Assembly: GCF_003990975.1 (NCBI RefSeq)
Contig: NZ_RZJR01000017.1
Coordinates: 52,940-116,939, forward strand
Origin: Cohnella sp. AR92
GTDB lineage: Bacteria; Bacillota; Bacilli; Paenibacillales; Paenibacillaceae
Reading direction: 5' to 3'
Length of the DNA: 64,000 bases
Shown: one piece after another, positions 41,008 to 50,482 of the stretch
Numbering within the stretch: position 1 is the first letter of the stretch
Layout of the letters: the number at the start of each line of letters is the position of its first letter
Notes under the pieces: model-generated
The model's database searches: none
Told to the model about the DNA's origin: nothing
What the model saw: the letters and a program-made list of their open reading frames with translations, nothing else
Translations under genes and position numbers: made by a program

Positions 41008-42732
41008 ATGGACAAAGGCAAGGCTCTTTCCTATATGACGTTGGGTTCGATCCTTCTCTTCACCGCTTCGCTAACGGCCTGCAACGGCAGCGGCAACGAT
41101 ATTTATAAAGCGACCGCAAGTCCGTCCGGCACCCATCCGGCAAGCGAAACGGGGAGGGAGAAGGCGGGGGATCCGCTTGGGGAATACGATCCGCCGATCG
41201 AGATCACGACCGTTCGCAATCTGAGCGACATCGTGGAGAATAACGTATTGAGCGTTCTGAAGGACGAAACGTTCGAAGATAACCGATGGACCCGATTATA
41301 CGAAGACCAACTGGGAATCAAGATCCGAAACAATTGGGTTGTCAAAGGCAACGATACGTCGGATCCTTACCTGCAGAAGATGAACGTGACGCTGGCTTCC
41401 GGCGATCTTCCGGACGTCATTCCGGTCAATGCCACCCAGCTCAAGCAGCTCGCCGACTCGGATCAGATCGAGGATATGACGGATTTGTACGAGGAATACG
41501 CTTCTCCACTGCTCAAGGAGATCCTCTCCCAGGAAGGATCGGGGCCGTTCGATGCCGCGACCTTCGACGGCAGGCTGATGGCGATTCCCCAGACGGGATC
41601 CTCGATCGAACAAGCGCAATTCGTCTGGATCCGCACGGATTGGCTGGACAAACTGGGGCTGCATGCGCCGAGAACGATGGACGACGTACTCGCGATATCG
41701 AAAGCGTTTGCAGAGCGGGATCCGGACGGCAACAACCAGAAGGACACGTTCGGCCTCGCCATCACGAAGGAATTATGGGGCGGATCGATGGGGCTGGAGG
41801 GGTTCATGGCCGGTTACGGCGCTTATCCGAACATCTGGCTGGAGGACGGTTCGGGCAAACTGGCGTACGGCAGCGTACAACCGGAGATGAAGAAGGCGCT
41901 TAAAGCCTTGCAGGACATGAACAAAAACGGCGAGCTGGATCCGGAGTTCGGCGTCAAAGAGGGCAGCAAAATATCGGAAGTCATCGCAAGCGGGAAGATC
42001 GGCATGGAATACGGCCAACAATGGAATTCCATCTGGCCGCTGCAGCTGAATAAAAACAACGATCCGGATGCGCAGTGGCGCGCGTTCCCGATCGTTTCCG
42101 ACTCCGAGCATCCGGCGAAGGTACCGTTAAAATTCAGCACGACGAAGTTCTTCGCCGTTCGCAAGGGGGCCGCTCATCCCGAGGCCGTTATCAAGCTGTT
42201 CAACATACACGTCGAGAAGAACTGGGGAGTGACCCAGGAGAACGACTACTATTACGCGCCGCGGGATTCGGAGAGCGTATGGCAGCTGTCCATGGTCCAA
42301 CCCGCGCCGACCCGGAAGAACCTTGAGCTGTACCGAACGTTGGACGAAGTGCGTAAGACGGGCGACAAGTCGAATCTGTCGGGCGAAGCGAAGGCCATCC
42401 AACAGAAATTGGATGCGTACGCATCCGGTTCGAAGGAAGGCTTCGCTCTATGGGGCTGGGAACGCATCTACGGTTCCGAAGGGGCGGAAGGCGTCGTGGA
42501 TCAATACGATAGGAACAAGCAATTCCTTCTCGACAAATTCGCCGGCGCTCCTACCCCGACGATGGTGGAGAGGCAATCGACGCTGGATAAAATGCAGAAC
42601 GAAACGTTCATTCGGATTATCCTAGGCGCCCCGATCGAAGAATTCGACAAGTTCGTGGGGGATTGGAAGAAACTTGGCGGAGAGCAAATGACGAAGGAAG
42701 TCAATGATTATTACGCCTCCATGAAGGAATAA
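41008..42732 (+). CDS. Orphan carbohydrate-binding lipoprotein in a two-component operon
   Basis: 574 aa. Lipobox ASLTAC (Cys near residue 25), a linker and a binding domain with ITTVRNLSDIVENN near 68, TLASGDLPDVIPVNATQLKQL near 128 and FVWIRTDWLDKLGLHAPRTMDDVLAISK near 208, which is the LplA/YtcQ-type fold. GGAAGGGGGAG precedes ATG 41008. No permease follows; instead a YesM-type kinase (69 bp later) and a YesN-type regulator. It may hand sugar to the permeases at 34.1-36.0 kb, or present ligand to the kinase as a co-sensor. Confidence 0.83.
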   Translation: MDKGKALSYMTLGSILLFTASLTACNGSGNDIYKATASPSGTHPASETGREKAGDPLGEYDPPIEITTVRNLSDIVENNVLSVLKDETFEDNRWTRLYEDQLGIKIRNNWVVKGNDTSDPYLQKMNVTLASGDLPDVIPVNATQLKQLADSDQIEDMTDLYEEYASPLLKEILSQEGSGPFDAATFDGRLMAIPQTGSSIEQAQFVWIRTDWLDKLGLHAPRTMDDVLAISKAFAERDPDGNNQKDTFGLAITKELWGGSMGLEGFMAGYGAYPNIWLEDGSGKLAYGSVQPEMKKALKALQDMNKNGELDPEFGVKEGSKISEVIASGKIGMEYGQQWNSIWPLQLNKNNDPDAQWRAFPIVSDSEHPAKVPLKFSTTKFFAVRKGAAHPEAVIKLFNIHVEKNWGVTQENDYYYAPRDSESVWQLSMVQPAPTRKNLELYRTLDEVRKTGDKSNLSGEAKAIQQKLDAYASGSKEGFALWGWERIYGSEGAEGVVDQYDRNKQFLLDKFAGAPTPTMVERQSTLDKMQNETFIRIILGAPIEEFDKFVGDWKKLGGEQMTKEVNDYYASMKE

Positions 42733-42801
42733 TTCACTCCTTTTGCGCACTCATTTTCTGGATCGCTTCCGGTCATTACGCCGATCCGTTGGAGGCGGGA
42801 C

Positions 42802-44568
42802 ATGTTCAAGACGCCGATGTTTTCTTTACGCAACACGCTATTCCTCCGCTTGATTTTTACGTTTCTGCTTATCCTGATGCCGCTCCTCGTTCTCGGCGGC
42901 TATCTGTATCAGTGGTCCGTGCAAACAACGAGAGAGGATATCGCCAAGACGGCGGCCTCTCAGACGGCCTTCTATCTGACCGATCTCGAGAACGAAATCG
43001 AGAGAATCAAGCTTCTGCAATTCGGCCTGCTTGAAGACGAAGACTTGAATAAGCTTACGCTCCTCTGGGATCGGATGGGGATCATAGAGAAGACCGATCG
43101 AATCAACTCGCTTCGCAATCGTCTTTACCTTATCCAGAACAGCAGCATGTACATCAAAGAGGTAAGCGTATACATTCATCCGATCGAACGCGCGATCTCG
43201 TCCGTCGACGGCGTTAATCCGCTCGACGAGGAACGTTACGAGTCGGTGCGTTCCGTTTACGGCAGTCGGAAGACTCAAATCATCGAATGGAAAAAGGGGC
43301 TGTTCCTGAGCGCGGCGAAGCCGAGCGGAAGCCCGAAGGGACAGCCGTTATTCGTGGTCGAGATCGAGTTGGACCAGCAGAAGCTGAAGGAAGCGCTGGC
43401 CCAGTTCAATACGTATTCGGGAAGCGGAACCCTGCTCGTCTCGGTGAACGGCGGGATCCAGCTGACTAGCGGTTCCGTCGCGTCCTTTCGGAATGAGGCT
43501 TCTTCCTACGTCGGACAGCGCAAGAACGCCGACGATTACGTAGAAGCCCACGAGTTCGGGGGGCATTTGTATTATATCGTGTTCGCCGGTTCAGACAAGC
43601 TGAATCTGGCCATCTACCGGTTCATACCGTCCCAGGTCATCAGCAAGCCGCTGGCTAAATTCTATACGTGGGCCTGGCTGTTCGCTGCCGTTGCTCTCGT
43701 CATCGTCGTTCTGTACGCGATGTCAACGTATAAATTCATTCATAAGCCTCTGCTTCGTCTAGTAAAGAGTTTCCGCCGCGTGGAGAACGGCGATCTGGAT
43801 CAAGTCATCACACACGAGTCCAAGGATGAATTCGGTTACCTGTACAGCCGATTCAATCAGATGGTCGCGAACCTTCGGTCGCTGATCGACCAGGCCTACC
43901 GGCAGAAGCTATTGGCTCAGCGAGCGGAATTGAAGCAGCTCCAATCGCAGATCAATCCTCATTTTCTGTTCAACAGCTTGTTCATGCTCAGCACGATGGC
44001 CCGTCGGGGGGATTTGGAGCGGGTCGATCAATTCGCGATCCAGCTCGGCGAATATTTTCGCTTCGTGACCCGAAGCGCCTCCGACGAGATCCCGCTCGCG
44101 CAAGAGATTCAACATGCCCGCACGTATACGGAGATCCAGCTGCTTCGGTTCTCGCGGCGTATTCGAGCTCGGTTCGAGGACCTCCCGGAGGAAGCGGCCC
44201 ATACGATTGTCCCTCGGTTAATCGTGCAGCCGATCATCGAGAACGCTTTCGAGCACAGTCTGGAGCGCAAGGAAGAGAACGGGTTAATCGTCGTTCGGTT
44301 CGAGAGCGGGGATCGCGAAGTCCGCATCGTCGTCGAGGATAATGGCGATGACTTGACGGAAGAGAAGCTGAACGAATTATCGGCGGCTCTCGCGGATCGC
44401 GACGAATATGCGGAGACGACCGGGATGGTCAATATCCATCGCCGTTTAGCGATAACGTTCGGCGAGAGCGGCGGACTCGAAGTAGCCCGCAGCGAGCTCG
44501 GCGGCCTTCAAGTAACGCTTCATTTTCCAAGGAAGGAGCGATTGGATGTACCGATTGCTGATCGTTGA
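42802..44568 (+). CDS. Sensor histidine kinase, YesM type
   Basis: 588 aa. TM1 near residues 13-34, an extracytoplasmic sensor of ~250 residues, TM2 near 288-308 (AWLFAAVALVIVVLYAM), a HAMP linker (FRRVENGDLDQVITHESKDEFGYLYSRFNQMV), the His_kinase domain with QINPHFLFNSL (phospho-His near 386) and an ATPase domain with VQPIIENAFEHSL and VVEDNGDDL; the later G-boxes are short. It passes phosphate to the regulator whose gene overlaps its end by 23 bp. The ligand is probably an oligosaccharide, given the binding protein upstream. GGAGGCGGG precedes ATG 42802. Confidence 0.9.
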   Translation: MFKTPMFSLRNTLFLRLIFTFLLILMPLLVLGGYLYQWSVQTTREDIAKTAASQTAFYLTDLENEIERIKLLQFGLLEDEDLNKLTLLWDRMGIIEKTDRINSLRNRLYLIQNSSMYIKEVSVYIHPIERAISSVDGVNPLDEERYESVRSVYGSRKTQIIEWKKGLFLSAAKPSGSPKGQPLFVVEIELDQQKLKEALAQFNTYSGSGTLLVSVNGGIQLTSGSVASFRNEASSYVGQRKNADDYVEAHEFGGHLYYIVFAGSDKLNLAIYRFIPSQVISKPLAKFYTWAWLFAAVALVIVVLYAMSTYKFIHKPLLRLVKSFRRVENGDLDQVITHESKDEFGYLYSRFNQMVANLRSLIDQAYRQKLLAQRAELKQLQSQINPHFLFNSLFMLSTMARRGDLERVDQFAIQLGEYFRFVTRSASDEIPLAQEIQHARTYTEIQLLRFSRRIRARFEDLPEEAAHTIVPRLIVQPIIENAFEHSLERKEENGLIVVRFESGDREVRIVVEDNGDDLTEEKLNELSAALADRDEYAETTGMVNIHRRLAITFGESGGLEVARSELGGLQVTLHFPRKERLDVPIADR

Positions 44569-46159
44569 CGATGAAGAGATGATAACCGACGGTTTATTCG
44601 AGACGCTGGCCGAACACGACTTGGGATTGGACCTGTGCAAGGCTTATTCGGGCAGAGAGGCGCTGAGTTGGCTCCATCGAACCCGGGTGGATATCGTGCT
44701 CTCCGACATCCGCATGCCCGGAATCGACGGGATGCAGCTCTTATCGATCATTAAGCGCAATTGGCCGCATTGCCTCGTTATCTTCCTGACCGGCTACAGC
44801 GACTTCGATTCCGTCTATCGGGCGATTCAGACACCCGGGGTCCAGTACTTGCTCAAGAGCGAAGGGTACCCGAAGGTTCTTCAGGCCGTTCGCGAAGCGG
44901 TGTCCGCGCTGGATGACAGTCTTCGCCGAAGCGATCTGGTCCGTCAGGCCCAAGAGAAGTTGAATACGCTTGAGGTCCTGGCTCGCGGAGAATACTTGCG
45001 CCATTTGCTTCACGGCGTGAAGCCGGCGCTGAACCTGGGAGAAGACTTCCGCAAGCTGAACATCCCGCTCGACGCCGACCAACCGATCTATATGGTTCAG
45101 GCCGAGCTCTCCTACGACAAGTCGGTCGCGACCTCTTACGCTAAACGGCAGGAATCCGCCCTGGCCGTAACCTTGCTGGCCGAGAGCTTCCTGTCCGGTC
45201 ATGCCCGCTGCCTGGGAATGATCGACCGATTCGGAGATCCCGTCTGGTTCATCCAGCCGTCGCTCTTGGGAACGGATGGGAACGAAGCGGAGGAAGCTCC
45301 TGTTCTTCCTTATCTGGAAGGCCAGTTTGAACTGATTCAACAAGCCTGCCTGGATAGCCTCGCTATCTCCGTTGTCATCTCATTGGGAGACCGGCCTTGC
45401 GAATGGAAGAAGCTGTCATCGTTCTATGGGAAAATCAGGCGGAATCGGCAGGTGAGAACCGGCGATGGCACCCTATTGGTGCAGAAGGTGAACCTGGAAG
45501 CTTCCTGTGGCTCGAGAGAGGGCTCGCCGAGGGATAAATCGGATGCGTTATCCGCGCATCTGGATTCCGGGCGGCACGACGAATTCCTGCAGCTGTTCGA
45601 TGAGCTTACCCAATCGGAGCGGGGCAGCGGCGAGCCATATCTTCTGGAGCTGTATTACACCATTTCGCTAGTCTTGGTCTCCTACATCAACCGGTGGGAA
45701 TTGGCGGATCAGGTTGCCAATGTCTCGTCTCTTATGCGTTACGACGATTTCGCTTCGTGGGAGGAGGCGTTCGCATCCCTCCGGACAACGGCGGAAGCTC
45801 TTTTCGAATTAAGAAGCTCCGGCGAACGGAAGCGCGCCGCCGAAGCGATCCGGAAGGTTCGCCTCTATATCGAGGAGCATCTTAACGAGGACCTGTCGCT
45901 GGTCCGTCTCGCGGGCTACATTCATTTTAATCCGTCGTATTTATCCCGGCTCTTCAAACAAGAAGGCGGCGTCAACCTGTCCGATTATATCGAGACGGCC
46001 CGCATCGAGCGGGCCAAGGAGCTGCTGAGAAACGACGAATTGAAGGTGTTGGAGATCGGGGTTCGAGTCGGTTACGAGGCTTCCCAGTCGTTCACCCGAT
46101 TCTTTAAGAAAGCGACGGGAGTGACGCCGCAGGAGTACCGGGAAGCTACGAGAAAGTAA
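44546..46159 (+). CDS. Response regulator with AraC DNA-binding domain, YesN type
   Basis: 537 aa. The receiver domain has acidic residues DDEE at 8-11, phospho-acceptor Asp54 in VLSDIRMPG and Lys in LLKSEGYPK near 110. A ~280-residue middle region of unknown fold follows, then the AraC/XylS double helix-turn-helix (IEEHLNEDLSLVRLAGYIHFNPSYLSRLFKQ near 435 and LKVLEIGVRVGYEASQSFTRFFKKATG). It overlaps the kinase gene by 23 bp. A likely target is the paired promoters at 34047 and 40922. AAGGAAGGAG precedes ATG 44546. Confidence 0.9.
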   Translation: MYRLLIVDDEEMITDGLFETLAEHDLGLDLCKAYSGREALSWLHRTRVDIVLSDIRMPGIDGMQLLSIIKRNWPHCLVIFLTGYSDFDSVYRAIQTPGVQYLLKSEGYPKVLQAVREAVSALDDSLRRSDLVRQAQEKLNTLEVLARGEYLRHLLHGVKPALNLGEDFRKLNIPLDADQPIYMVQAELSYDKSVATSYAKRQESALAVTLLAESFLSGHARCLGMIDRFGDPVWFIQPSLLGTDGNEAEEAPVLPYLEGQFELIQQACLDSLAISVVISLGDRPCEWKKLSSFYGKIRRNRQVRTGDGTLLVQKVNLEASCGSREGSPRDKSDALSAHLDSGRHDEFLQLFDELTQSERGSGEPYLLELYYTISLVLVSYINRWELADQVANVSSLMRYDDFASWEEAFASLRTTAEALFELRSSGERKRAAEAIRKVRLYIEEHLNEDLSLVRLAGYIHFNPSYLSRLFKQEGGVNLSDYIETARIERAKELLRNDELKVLEIGVRVGYEASQSFTRFFKKATGVTPQEYREATRK

Positions 46160-46225
46160 GCCGTCGATGGGTCGGCGAAGGACAAGGAGATGAATTGGCG
46201 CAAGCCGATAGGGTTCGACACAAAA

Positions 46226-46262
46226 GGGCTGTCCCAAAAGTCATCTGACTTAGGTACAGCCC
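46226..46262. repeat. IS-end-like hairpin / terminator after the YesN-type gene
   Basis: GGGCTGTCCCAAAAGTCA (46226-46243) faces TGACTTAGGTACAGCCC (46246-46262), an almost perfect inverted repeat with a two-base loop. The motif resembles terminal inverted repeats of transposons that end in GGGCTGTC-C/T-CAAAAGTCA and is common as a solo hairpin. Here it probably acts as terminator; the following TCTTTATGTTT is only mildly T-rich. Confidence 0.55.
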
Positions 46263-46289
46263 AGTCTTTATGTTTGCGATTAAATTTTG

Positions 46290-46425
46290 GAGGGATGTGT
46301 CTCCTTGTCTCCTTCCGGTTGCTGGTGCCGCCGTAAAATCGGATTTGGTAACCTCTGTACAAGGGGATTTCACGTCGGCAAAAGCAAACGCTTCGCTCCT
46401 CCAGGAGACACATGCCCTCTTTTTT
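46290..46425. repeat. Long-range inverted repeat with T run (possible mobile-element relic or structured RNA)
   Basis: GAGGGATGTGTCTCCTTG (46290-46307) pairs with CCAGGAGACACATGCCCTC (46401-46419) with one mismatch and one bulge across a ~93-nt interior; a run of six T follows, then GTATCGCTTTTTTT. The interior has GC content and codon patterns unlike a coding gene, and the stretch fills most of the space between two converging regulators. Possible readings: a small non-autonomous element, a decayed insertion sequence, or a terminator with a large apical domain. Confidence 0.45.
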
Positions 46426-46484
46426 GTATCGCTTTTTTTAAGAACAAGCATGACTTCAAAACGCTAAGAAACCAAAGTAGGAAT

Positions 46485-47972
46485 TCACTCGACGTTGGAC
46501 GTCCGTTTGTATGCGATCGGGCTCTTGCCGGTGAATTCTAAGAAGAGCTTTGAGAAATAACGGGGATTGGCGTATCCGACTCTCTCCGCGACGTCGTGCA
46601 CTCGGCAATCCGAATGCTCCAGCAGCTCCTTCGCTTTGCGCATGCGGATTTGGGTAAGATGCTTCATGAACGTGGAGCCGGTCTTGCGATGGAAGACCGT
46701 GCTCAAATAGTTGGCGGATACCTGGAACTCCGAGGCGACTTGCAGCACGCTAATGTCTCTCATATAATTCGCTTCCATATATAGCAGCGCTTTAAGGACG
46801 CAGTCCTGGGGCCGATCCGGCTTCGCCACCTGCGCCAGCAAGAGCTGTCCGTGCTCCTTCAGCTTCGGAATCCATCGTTCGAGCGGCTCGTCGGCGTCCA
46901 GCCGGCATTGAATCGCATGGAGCAAATAGTCGGACGTGTTCTGCTTGGCTTTCTTCATGTCCATGGCAAGCCCTGCTTCGAACAAAGGCTTGATCTCGGC
47001 CAGCTGCGCGAGATAGAGGGCGTGAGAGCCTTCGGAATAGCTCTTGGCAAGCTTCATCATCTTCTCGCACCATTGAATCTCCCGCTCGCACTTGTTCCGG
47101 TTAAGCTCCTGTCCTCTCCACGAACGGTTGATGCCGCATAGAATTCGGAAGCGCGAAGCAGCGCGCAAGTCGTCGAGCGTCGATTTGATCCGGTCGGAGG
47201 AATCGCATTCCGCGCCAATCATCGTCAATCCGAACGCGGGCTGGATCGAAGCCCTCATGCACTCCGAGAGCTCCGCTTGAACAAGTTCCCGAGTTCGCTT
47301 GGACGCCCTATCTTTCTTGAATCCGCAGATGATCGCGGGTTCTCCATTGTCGAGAAAAAGCAGGGAGTGGCAGAAATGCGGATCTTCGATCGTACGCAAC
47401 CGTTCCTTAGCCTTGCAGCAGAAGCCGCTTAGGAGCCGCAGCTGCTCCTTGTCCGCCAGTCCGCTGTCCACGCTGAACGTGGCGATCAGGAATTGCAGCT
47501 CGTTGAACCGTCTGGACTCTTCGGGAGACAAGCCCGAGCCTAACCCGTAGCCGAGGGAGATCATCGCGGCTTCGAATTTATTATTCATAAACTCGGTGCG
47601 GGCAAGCAAGGTGGTTCGCACTTTGTCCAGCGCGGCGCGGAGCTCGCTCACGCCCGCAGGTTTAAGCAAGTAGCCGGATGCCCCCAGCTTGATCGCTTCT
47701 TGCGCCAGCGTGAACTCGGAATAGCCCGACAGGATGATCCATTCCAGATGAGGGAAATCGCGCTTCAGATCATTGATCGCTTCGATTCCGGACAGGTAAG
47801 GCATCTTGATATCCACTATCGCAAAATCGGGCTGCTTGTCGCGAATCACCTCGACGAGCTGCCGGCCGTCGGAAGCGACTCCCGCAATGAAGTAATCGTC
47901 GTCCATCTCTTCGATCATGCTGATCAGGCTTGCTTGCACGAGATATTCATCATCCGCAATGACTATTCTCAT
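46485..47972 (-). CDS. Response regulator with AraC DNA-binding domain, YesN type (second system)
   Basis: 495 aa from ATG 47972, four-base overlap with the kinase stop; a longer in-frame reading on the left of the kinase gene is not real. Receiver: DDEY at 7-10, Asp54 in FAIVDIKMPYL, Lys in YLLKPAGVSEL near 103. The middle region is unassigned. The AraC double helix-turn-helix is at the C-terminus (ISVLQVASEFQVSANYLSTVFHRKTG near 408 and CRVHDVAERVGYANPRYFSKLFLEFTGKSP). It should control the upstream transporter genes of the same operon. It converges with the other YesN-type gene. Confidence 0.9.
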   Translation of the reverse strand: MRIVIADDEYLVQASLISMIEEMDDDYFIAGVASDGRQLVEVIRDKQPDFAIVDIKMPYLSGIEAINDLKRDFPHLEWIILSGYSEFTLAQEAIKLGASGYLLKPAGVSELRAALDKVRTTLLARTEFMNNKFEAAMISLGYGLGSGLSPEESRRFNELQFLIATFSVDSGLADKEQLRLLSGFCCKAKERLRTIEDPHFCHSLLFLDNGEPAIICGFKKDRASKRTRELVQAELSECMRASIQPAFGLTMIGAECDSSDRIKSTLDDLRAASRFRILCGINRSWRGQELNRNKCEREIQWCEKMMKLAKSYSEGSHALYLAQLAEIKPLFEAGLAMDMKKAKQNTSDYLLHAIQCRLDADEPLERWIPKLKEHGQLLLAQVAKPDRPQDCVLKALLYMEANYMRDISVLQVASEFQVSANYLSTVFHRKTGSTFMKHLTQIRMRKAKELLEHSDCRVHDVAERVGYANPRYFSKLFLEFTGKSPIAYKRTSNVE

Positions 47973-49609
47973 GACGCTTCCTCCTGTATGGGTATCCGAA
48001 TTACGATTTTCGTCCCGACTCCCGGCTCGCTTGCCAGAAGAAACCCGGAATGGGGATAGGCCAAGCGCAGGCGCTCTTGCACGTTGACCAGACCGACGCG
48101 ATGTCTCGGGTCGACAACGGAAGGTTCGAATCCGGCGCCGTCGTCCTCGACGACGATCTCGATGGAAGCATTCTCGAGATCGCCGAGCCGGTTCGCCGAG
48201 ATCGAGATGAGACAGCTGCGGTTGATCGGTTCGATGCCATGGATGATGGAGTTCTCGATGAGGGGCTGGAGAAGCAGCTTCGGCAGATAGAACGACTCGA
48301 TACGGCTGTCGCATTGAACGCGATACTCGAACCCTTTTTGCTGGAACCTCATTCTCTGCAGATCGCAATACATGTTCAGAAATTCGAATTCTTCCTTAAT
48401 CGTGGAGCGGTCCGAGTTAAGCAGGATATACCTTAGCATCTTGCTCAAGGCGACGATGGCGTTCTCCAGGCTTTGTTTCTGACCGAGCCGATTCAGGCCG
48501 ATGAAGCCGTTCAGCACGTTGTACAAGAAGTGGGGCTGCAGCTGCGCTTGGAGAGATCGGAACTCGGCGTTCCGCAAATTCAGCTCGGCATTGCGCAAGT
48601 CCAACTGCGCGCGATACTCGCGCTCGATCATCTCGTTTAAGGGGGCAATGATCCAACGCGATAGCGAGAGGAAGATAACGATAGTGAAGATCACCCCGCC
48701 CAAGCCGTACAGGACGCCCCATAGATGCACGTTCGTAAATTGGTCGTTGATCGCCGTCTGCGAGATGAGGACGACGATTCGCCAATTGGCCTTCTCCAGC
48801 TTCTGGTCGACGACCAGATAGCGGTCATCCGCGCTTCTGATCGTGGCGTGACGAGCCGCGATCTGGTTCAGCATGTCAGGACTAAAATAAGAAGTGCTGT
48901 AGATCACTTGGTCGAGGTCGTCAAGGACGGCAATGGAGGACTTGAAGTTCAATCGGATATCCGAGACGATCTTCTGCAAGACTCGGGTGTCGGCATCCGC
49001 CATGATGAAGGCAAGGTTCTCCTCCGTATCCGGATCCTTTATGATGCGGGCCACCGAGAAGACGCTGCCCGGAGGGGCGTTGCTGATATAGTCCCGGGGA
49101 TGCGAGCTGATAAACGCCGCCTTCCCGTTGCCTTCAAGCGTCTTCCGATACCAAGCTTGCTCCCGATAAGGATAGTTGCTGGCGGAATCGTAAGCATTCC
49201 AGCCTTTAGAGCCCAGATAGACGGTGCCGTCCTTCGCGATGAGGATCGTACCTTCAATGTCGTCTCTCGTAATCCTCATATAATTCTCGAGCGAGTTCGT
49301 CAAAGTCCGGTTCGTGGACAGCAGCGTATACATATCGGCCGACTGCCCCAGCTCCGCCTTCACTTTCAGGGCGTTCATGATGTCCGCGTTCAGATACGGG
49401 ATGATCGTCAAGTTCTCCAGATCGTCCAGGTAAGCTTCCATGTTCCTTCTAAGGGCGATGATCGTGTTCGACGTTTCGTTCATCGAATTGCGGACGAGGA
49501 TCTTCTTGTAGGAGTAGGGCATGACGATCATGATGACAATCGTCGGCACGATGATCGTAAGCAGATAAAGAGTGGATAATTTAAAGCGAAACGAATGGAA
49601 GATTCGCAT
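47969..49609 (-). CDS. Sensor histidine kinase, YesM type with Cache-like sensor (second system)
   Basis: 546 aa. TM1 near 11-31 (LYLLTIIVPTIVIMIVMPYS), an extracytoplasmic dCache-like sensor (GTVYLGSKGWNAYDSASNYPY, then RIIKDPDTEENLAFIMADAD), TM2 near 278-300 (LWGVLYGLGGVIFTIVIFLSLSRWI), a helical linker, QLQPHFLYNVLNG with the phospho-His near 365, then LLQPLIENSIIHGI and VEDDGAGFE with HRVGLVNVQERL. ATG 49609 follows CAGGAGACTGG. It lies 57 bp after the permease gene, in the order SBP-permease-permease-kinase-regulator. Confidence 0.9.
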   Translation of the reverse strand: MRIFHSFRFKLSTLYLLTIIVPTIVIMIVMPYSYKKILVRNSMNETSNTIIALRRNMEAYLDDLENLTIIPYLNADIMNALKVKAELGQSADMYTLLSTNRTLTNSLENYMRITRDDIEGTILIAKDGTVYLGSKGWNAYDSASNYPYREQAWYRKTLEGNGKAAFISSHPRDYISNAPPGSVFSVARIIKDPDTEENLAFIMADADTRVLQKIVSDIRLNFKSSIAVLDDLDQVIYSTSYFSPDMLNQIAARHATIRSADDRYLVVDQKLEKANWRIVVLISQTAINDQFTNVHLWGVLYGLGGVIFTIVIFLSLSRWIIAPLNEMIEREYRAQLDLRNAELNLRNAEFRSLQAQLQPHFLYNVLNGFIGLNRLGQKQSLENAIVALSKMLRYILLNSDRSTIKEEFEFLNMYCDLQRMRFQQKGFEYRVQCDSRIESFYLPKLLLQPLIENSIIHGIEPINRSCLISISANRLGDLENASIEIVVEDDGAGFEPSVVDPRHRVGLVNVQERLRLAYPHSGFLLASEPGVGTKIVIRIPIQEEAS

Positions 49610-49666
49610 ATATCCAGTCTCCTGAAAGCGTTGTCAATGATTATTATAACAGAAGGCCTGGAAATA

Positions 49667-50482
49667 TCATCCTTTAACGGCGCCGGAAGTCAGTCCTTGG
49701 ATAAAAAAGCGCTGGAGGAACAAGTAAAGGACGGCTAAAGGCAGCGCTGCGATGACCGAACCGGCGGCAACCCAGCCGACGTTGCTCGTGTATTGGCCGA
49801 AGAAAGCGGACAACGCAACCGAGAACGTTCGGGAGTTTGTTTTCTGCAAGAAGAAGATCGAGAATTGATAGTCGTTCCAGATGTTGACTCCGTTGACGAT
49901 GATGACCGTTGCGGTGACCGGCTTAAGCAGAGGAACGATCAATCGGAAGATGACGCCGATCCGGGAAGAACCGTCGATCAGAGCCGCTTCGTCCAGCTCG
50001 CGGGGGATGCTGCCGATAAATCCGGTATACAGGAAAATCGTAATCGGAAGATAGAAAGTGACATGCAGCAGAATCATGCCCCAGTACGTGTTCAAGGCGC
50101 CGAGATCGACGTAGAATTTGTAGAGCGGGACAAGCGTCGAGAGCGGCGGAACGATTAGGGATGCGATGAAGAAGCTGTACATGAACTGGTTCCAACGGGT
50201 TCGATAACGGGAGAGCGGGTAGGAGGACACCGTTCCCAGGACGATCAGAAGAGCGATGGCGCAGCCCGTGATGACGAGGTCGTTGATGAAGGCGCGATGA
50301 AGGTCGGCGCGGTTCCAGGCTTCCTTGAAGTTATCCCAGAACCAGTAAGTCGGAATTCGCCACTTGGAGCTAAGGTCGGACTCTCTCTTGAACGAGCTCG
50401 TCAGCAGCACGTAGAAAGGCAGAATGTGCAGGAGACAGATCAGCAAGGCGGGAAGCTCCAGCCACTTCTTGGACTTCATCAT
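49667..50482 (-). CDS. Carbohydrate ABC permease (MalG type)
   Basis: 271 aa. Six membrane segments from LLICLLHILPFYVLLTSSFK; coupling loop DEAALIDGSSRIGVIFRLIVPLLKP near 165; typical end FFIQGLTSGAVKG. It starts at ATG 50482 after GGAGGGAGCAGG, overlapping the stop of the upstream permease gene by four bases. Confidence 0.88.
   Translation of the reverse strand: MMKSKKWLELPALLICLLHILPFYVLLTSSFKRESDLSSKWRIPTYWFWDNFKEAWNRADLHRAFINDLVITGCAIALLIVLGTVSSYPLSRYRTRWNQFMYSFFIASLIVPPLSTLVPLYKFYVDLGALNTYWGMILLHVTFYLPITIFLYTGFIGSIPRELDEAALIDGSSRIGVIFRLIVPLLKPVTATVIIVNGVNIWNDYQFSIFFLQKTNSRTFSVALSAFFGQYTSNVGWVAAGSVIAALPLAVLYLFLQRFFIQGLTSGAVKG

Noticed and set aside
46072..46451. Overlapping minus-strand frames of ~100 codons across the 46.2-46.4 kb repeat
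   Set aside because: No Shine-Dalgarno, odd composition and location inside inverted repeats. More likely translations of a non-coding repeat.
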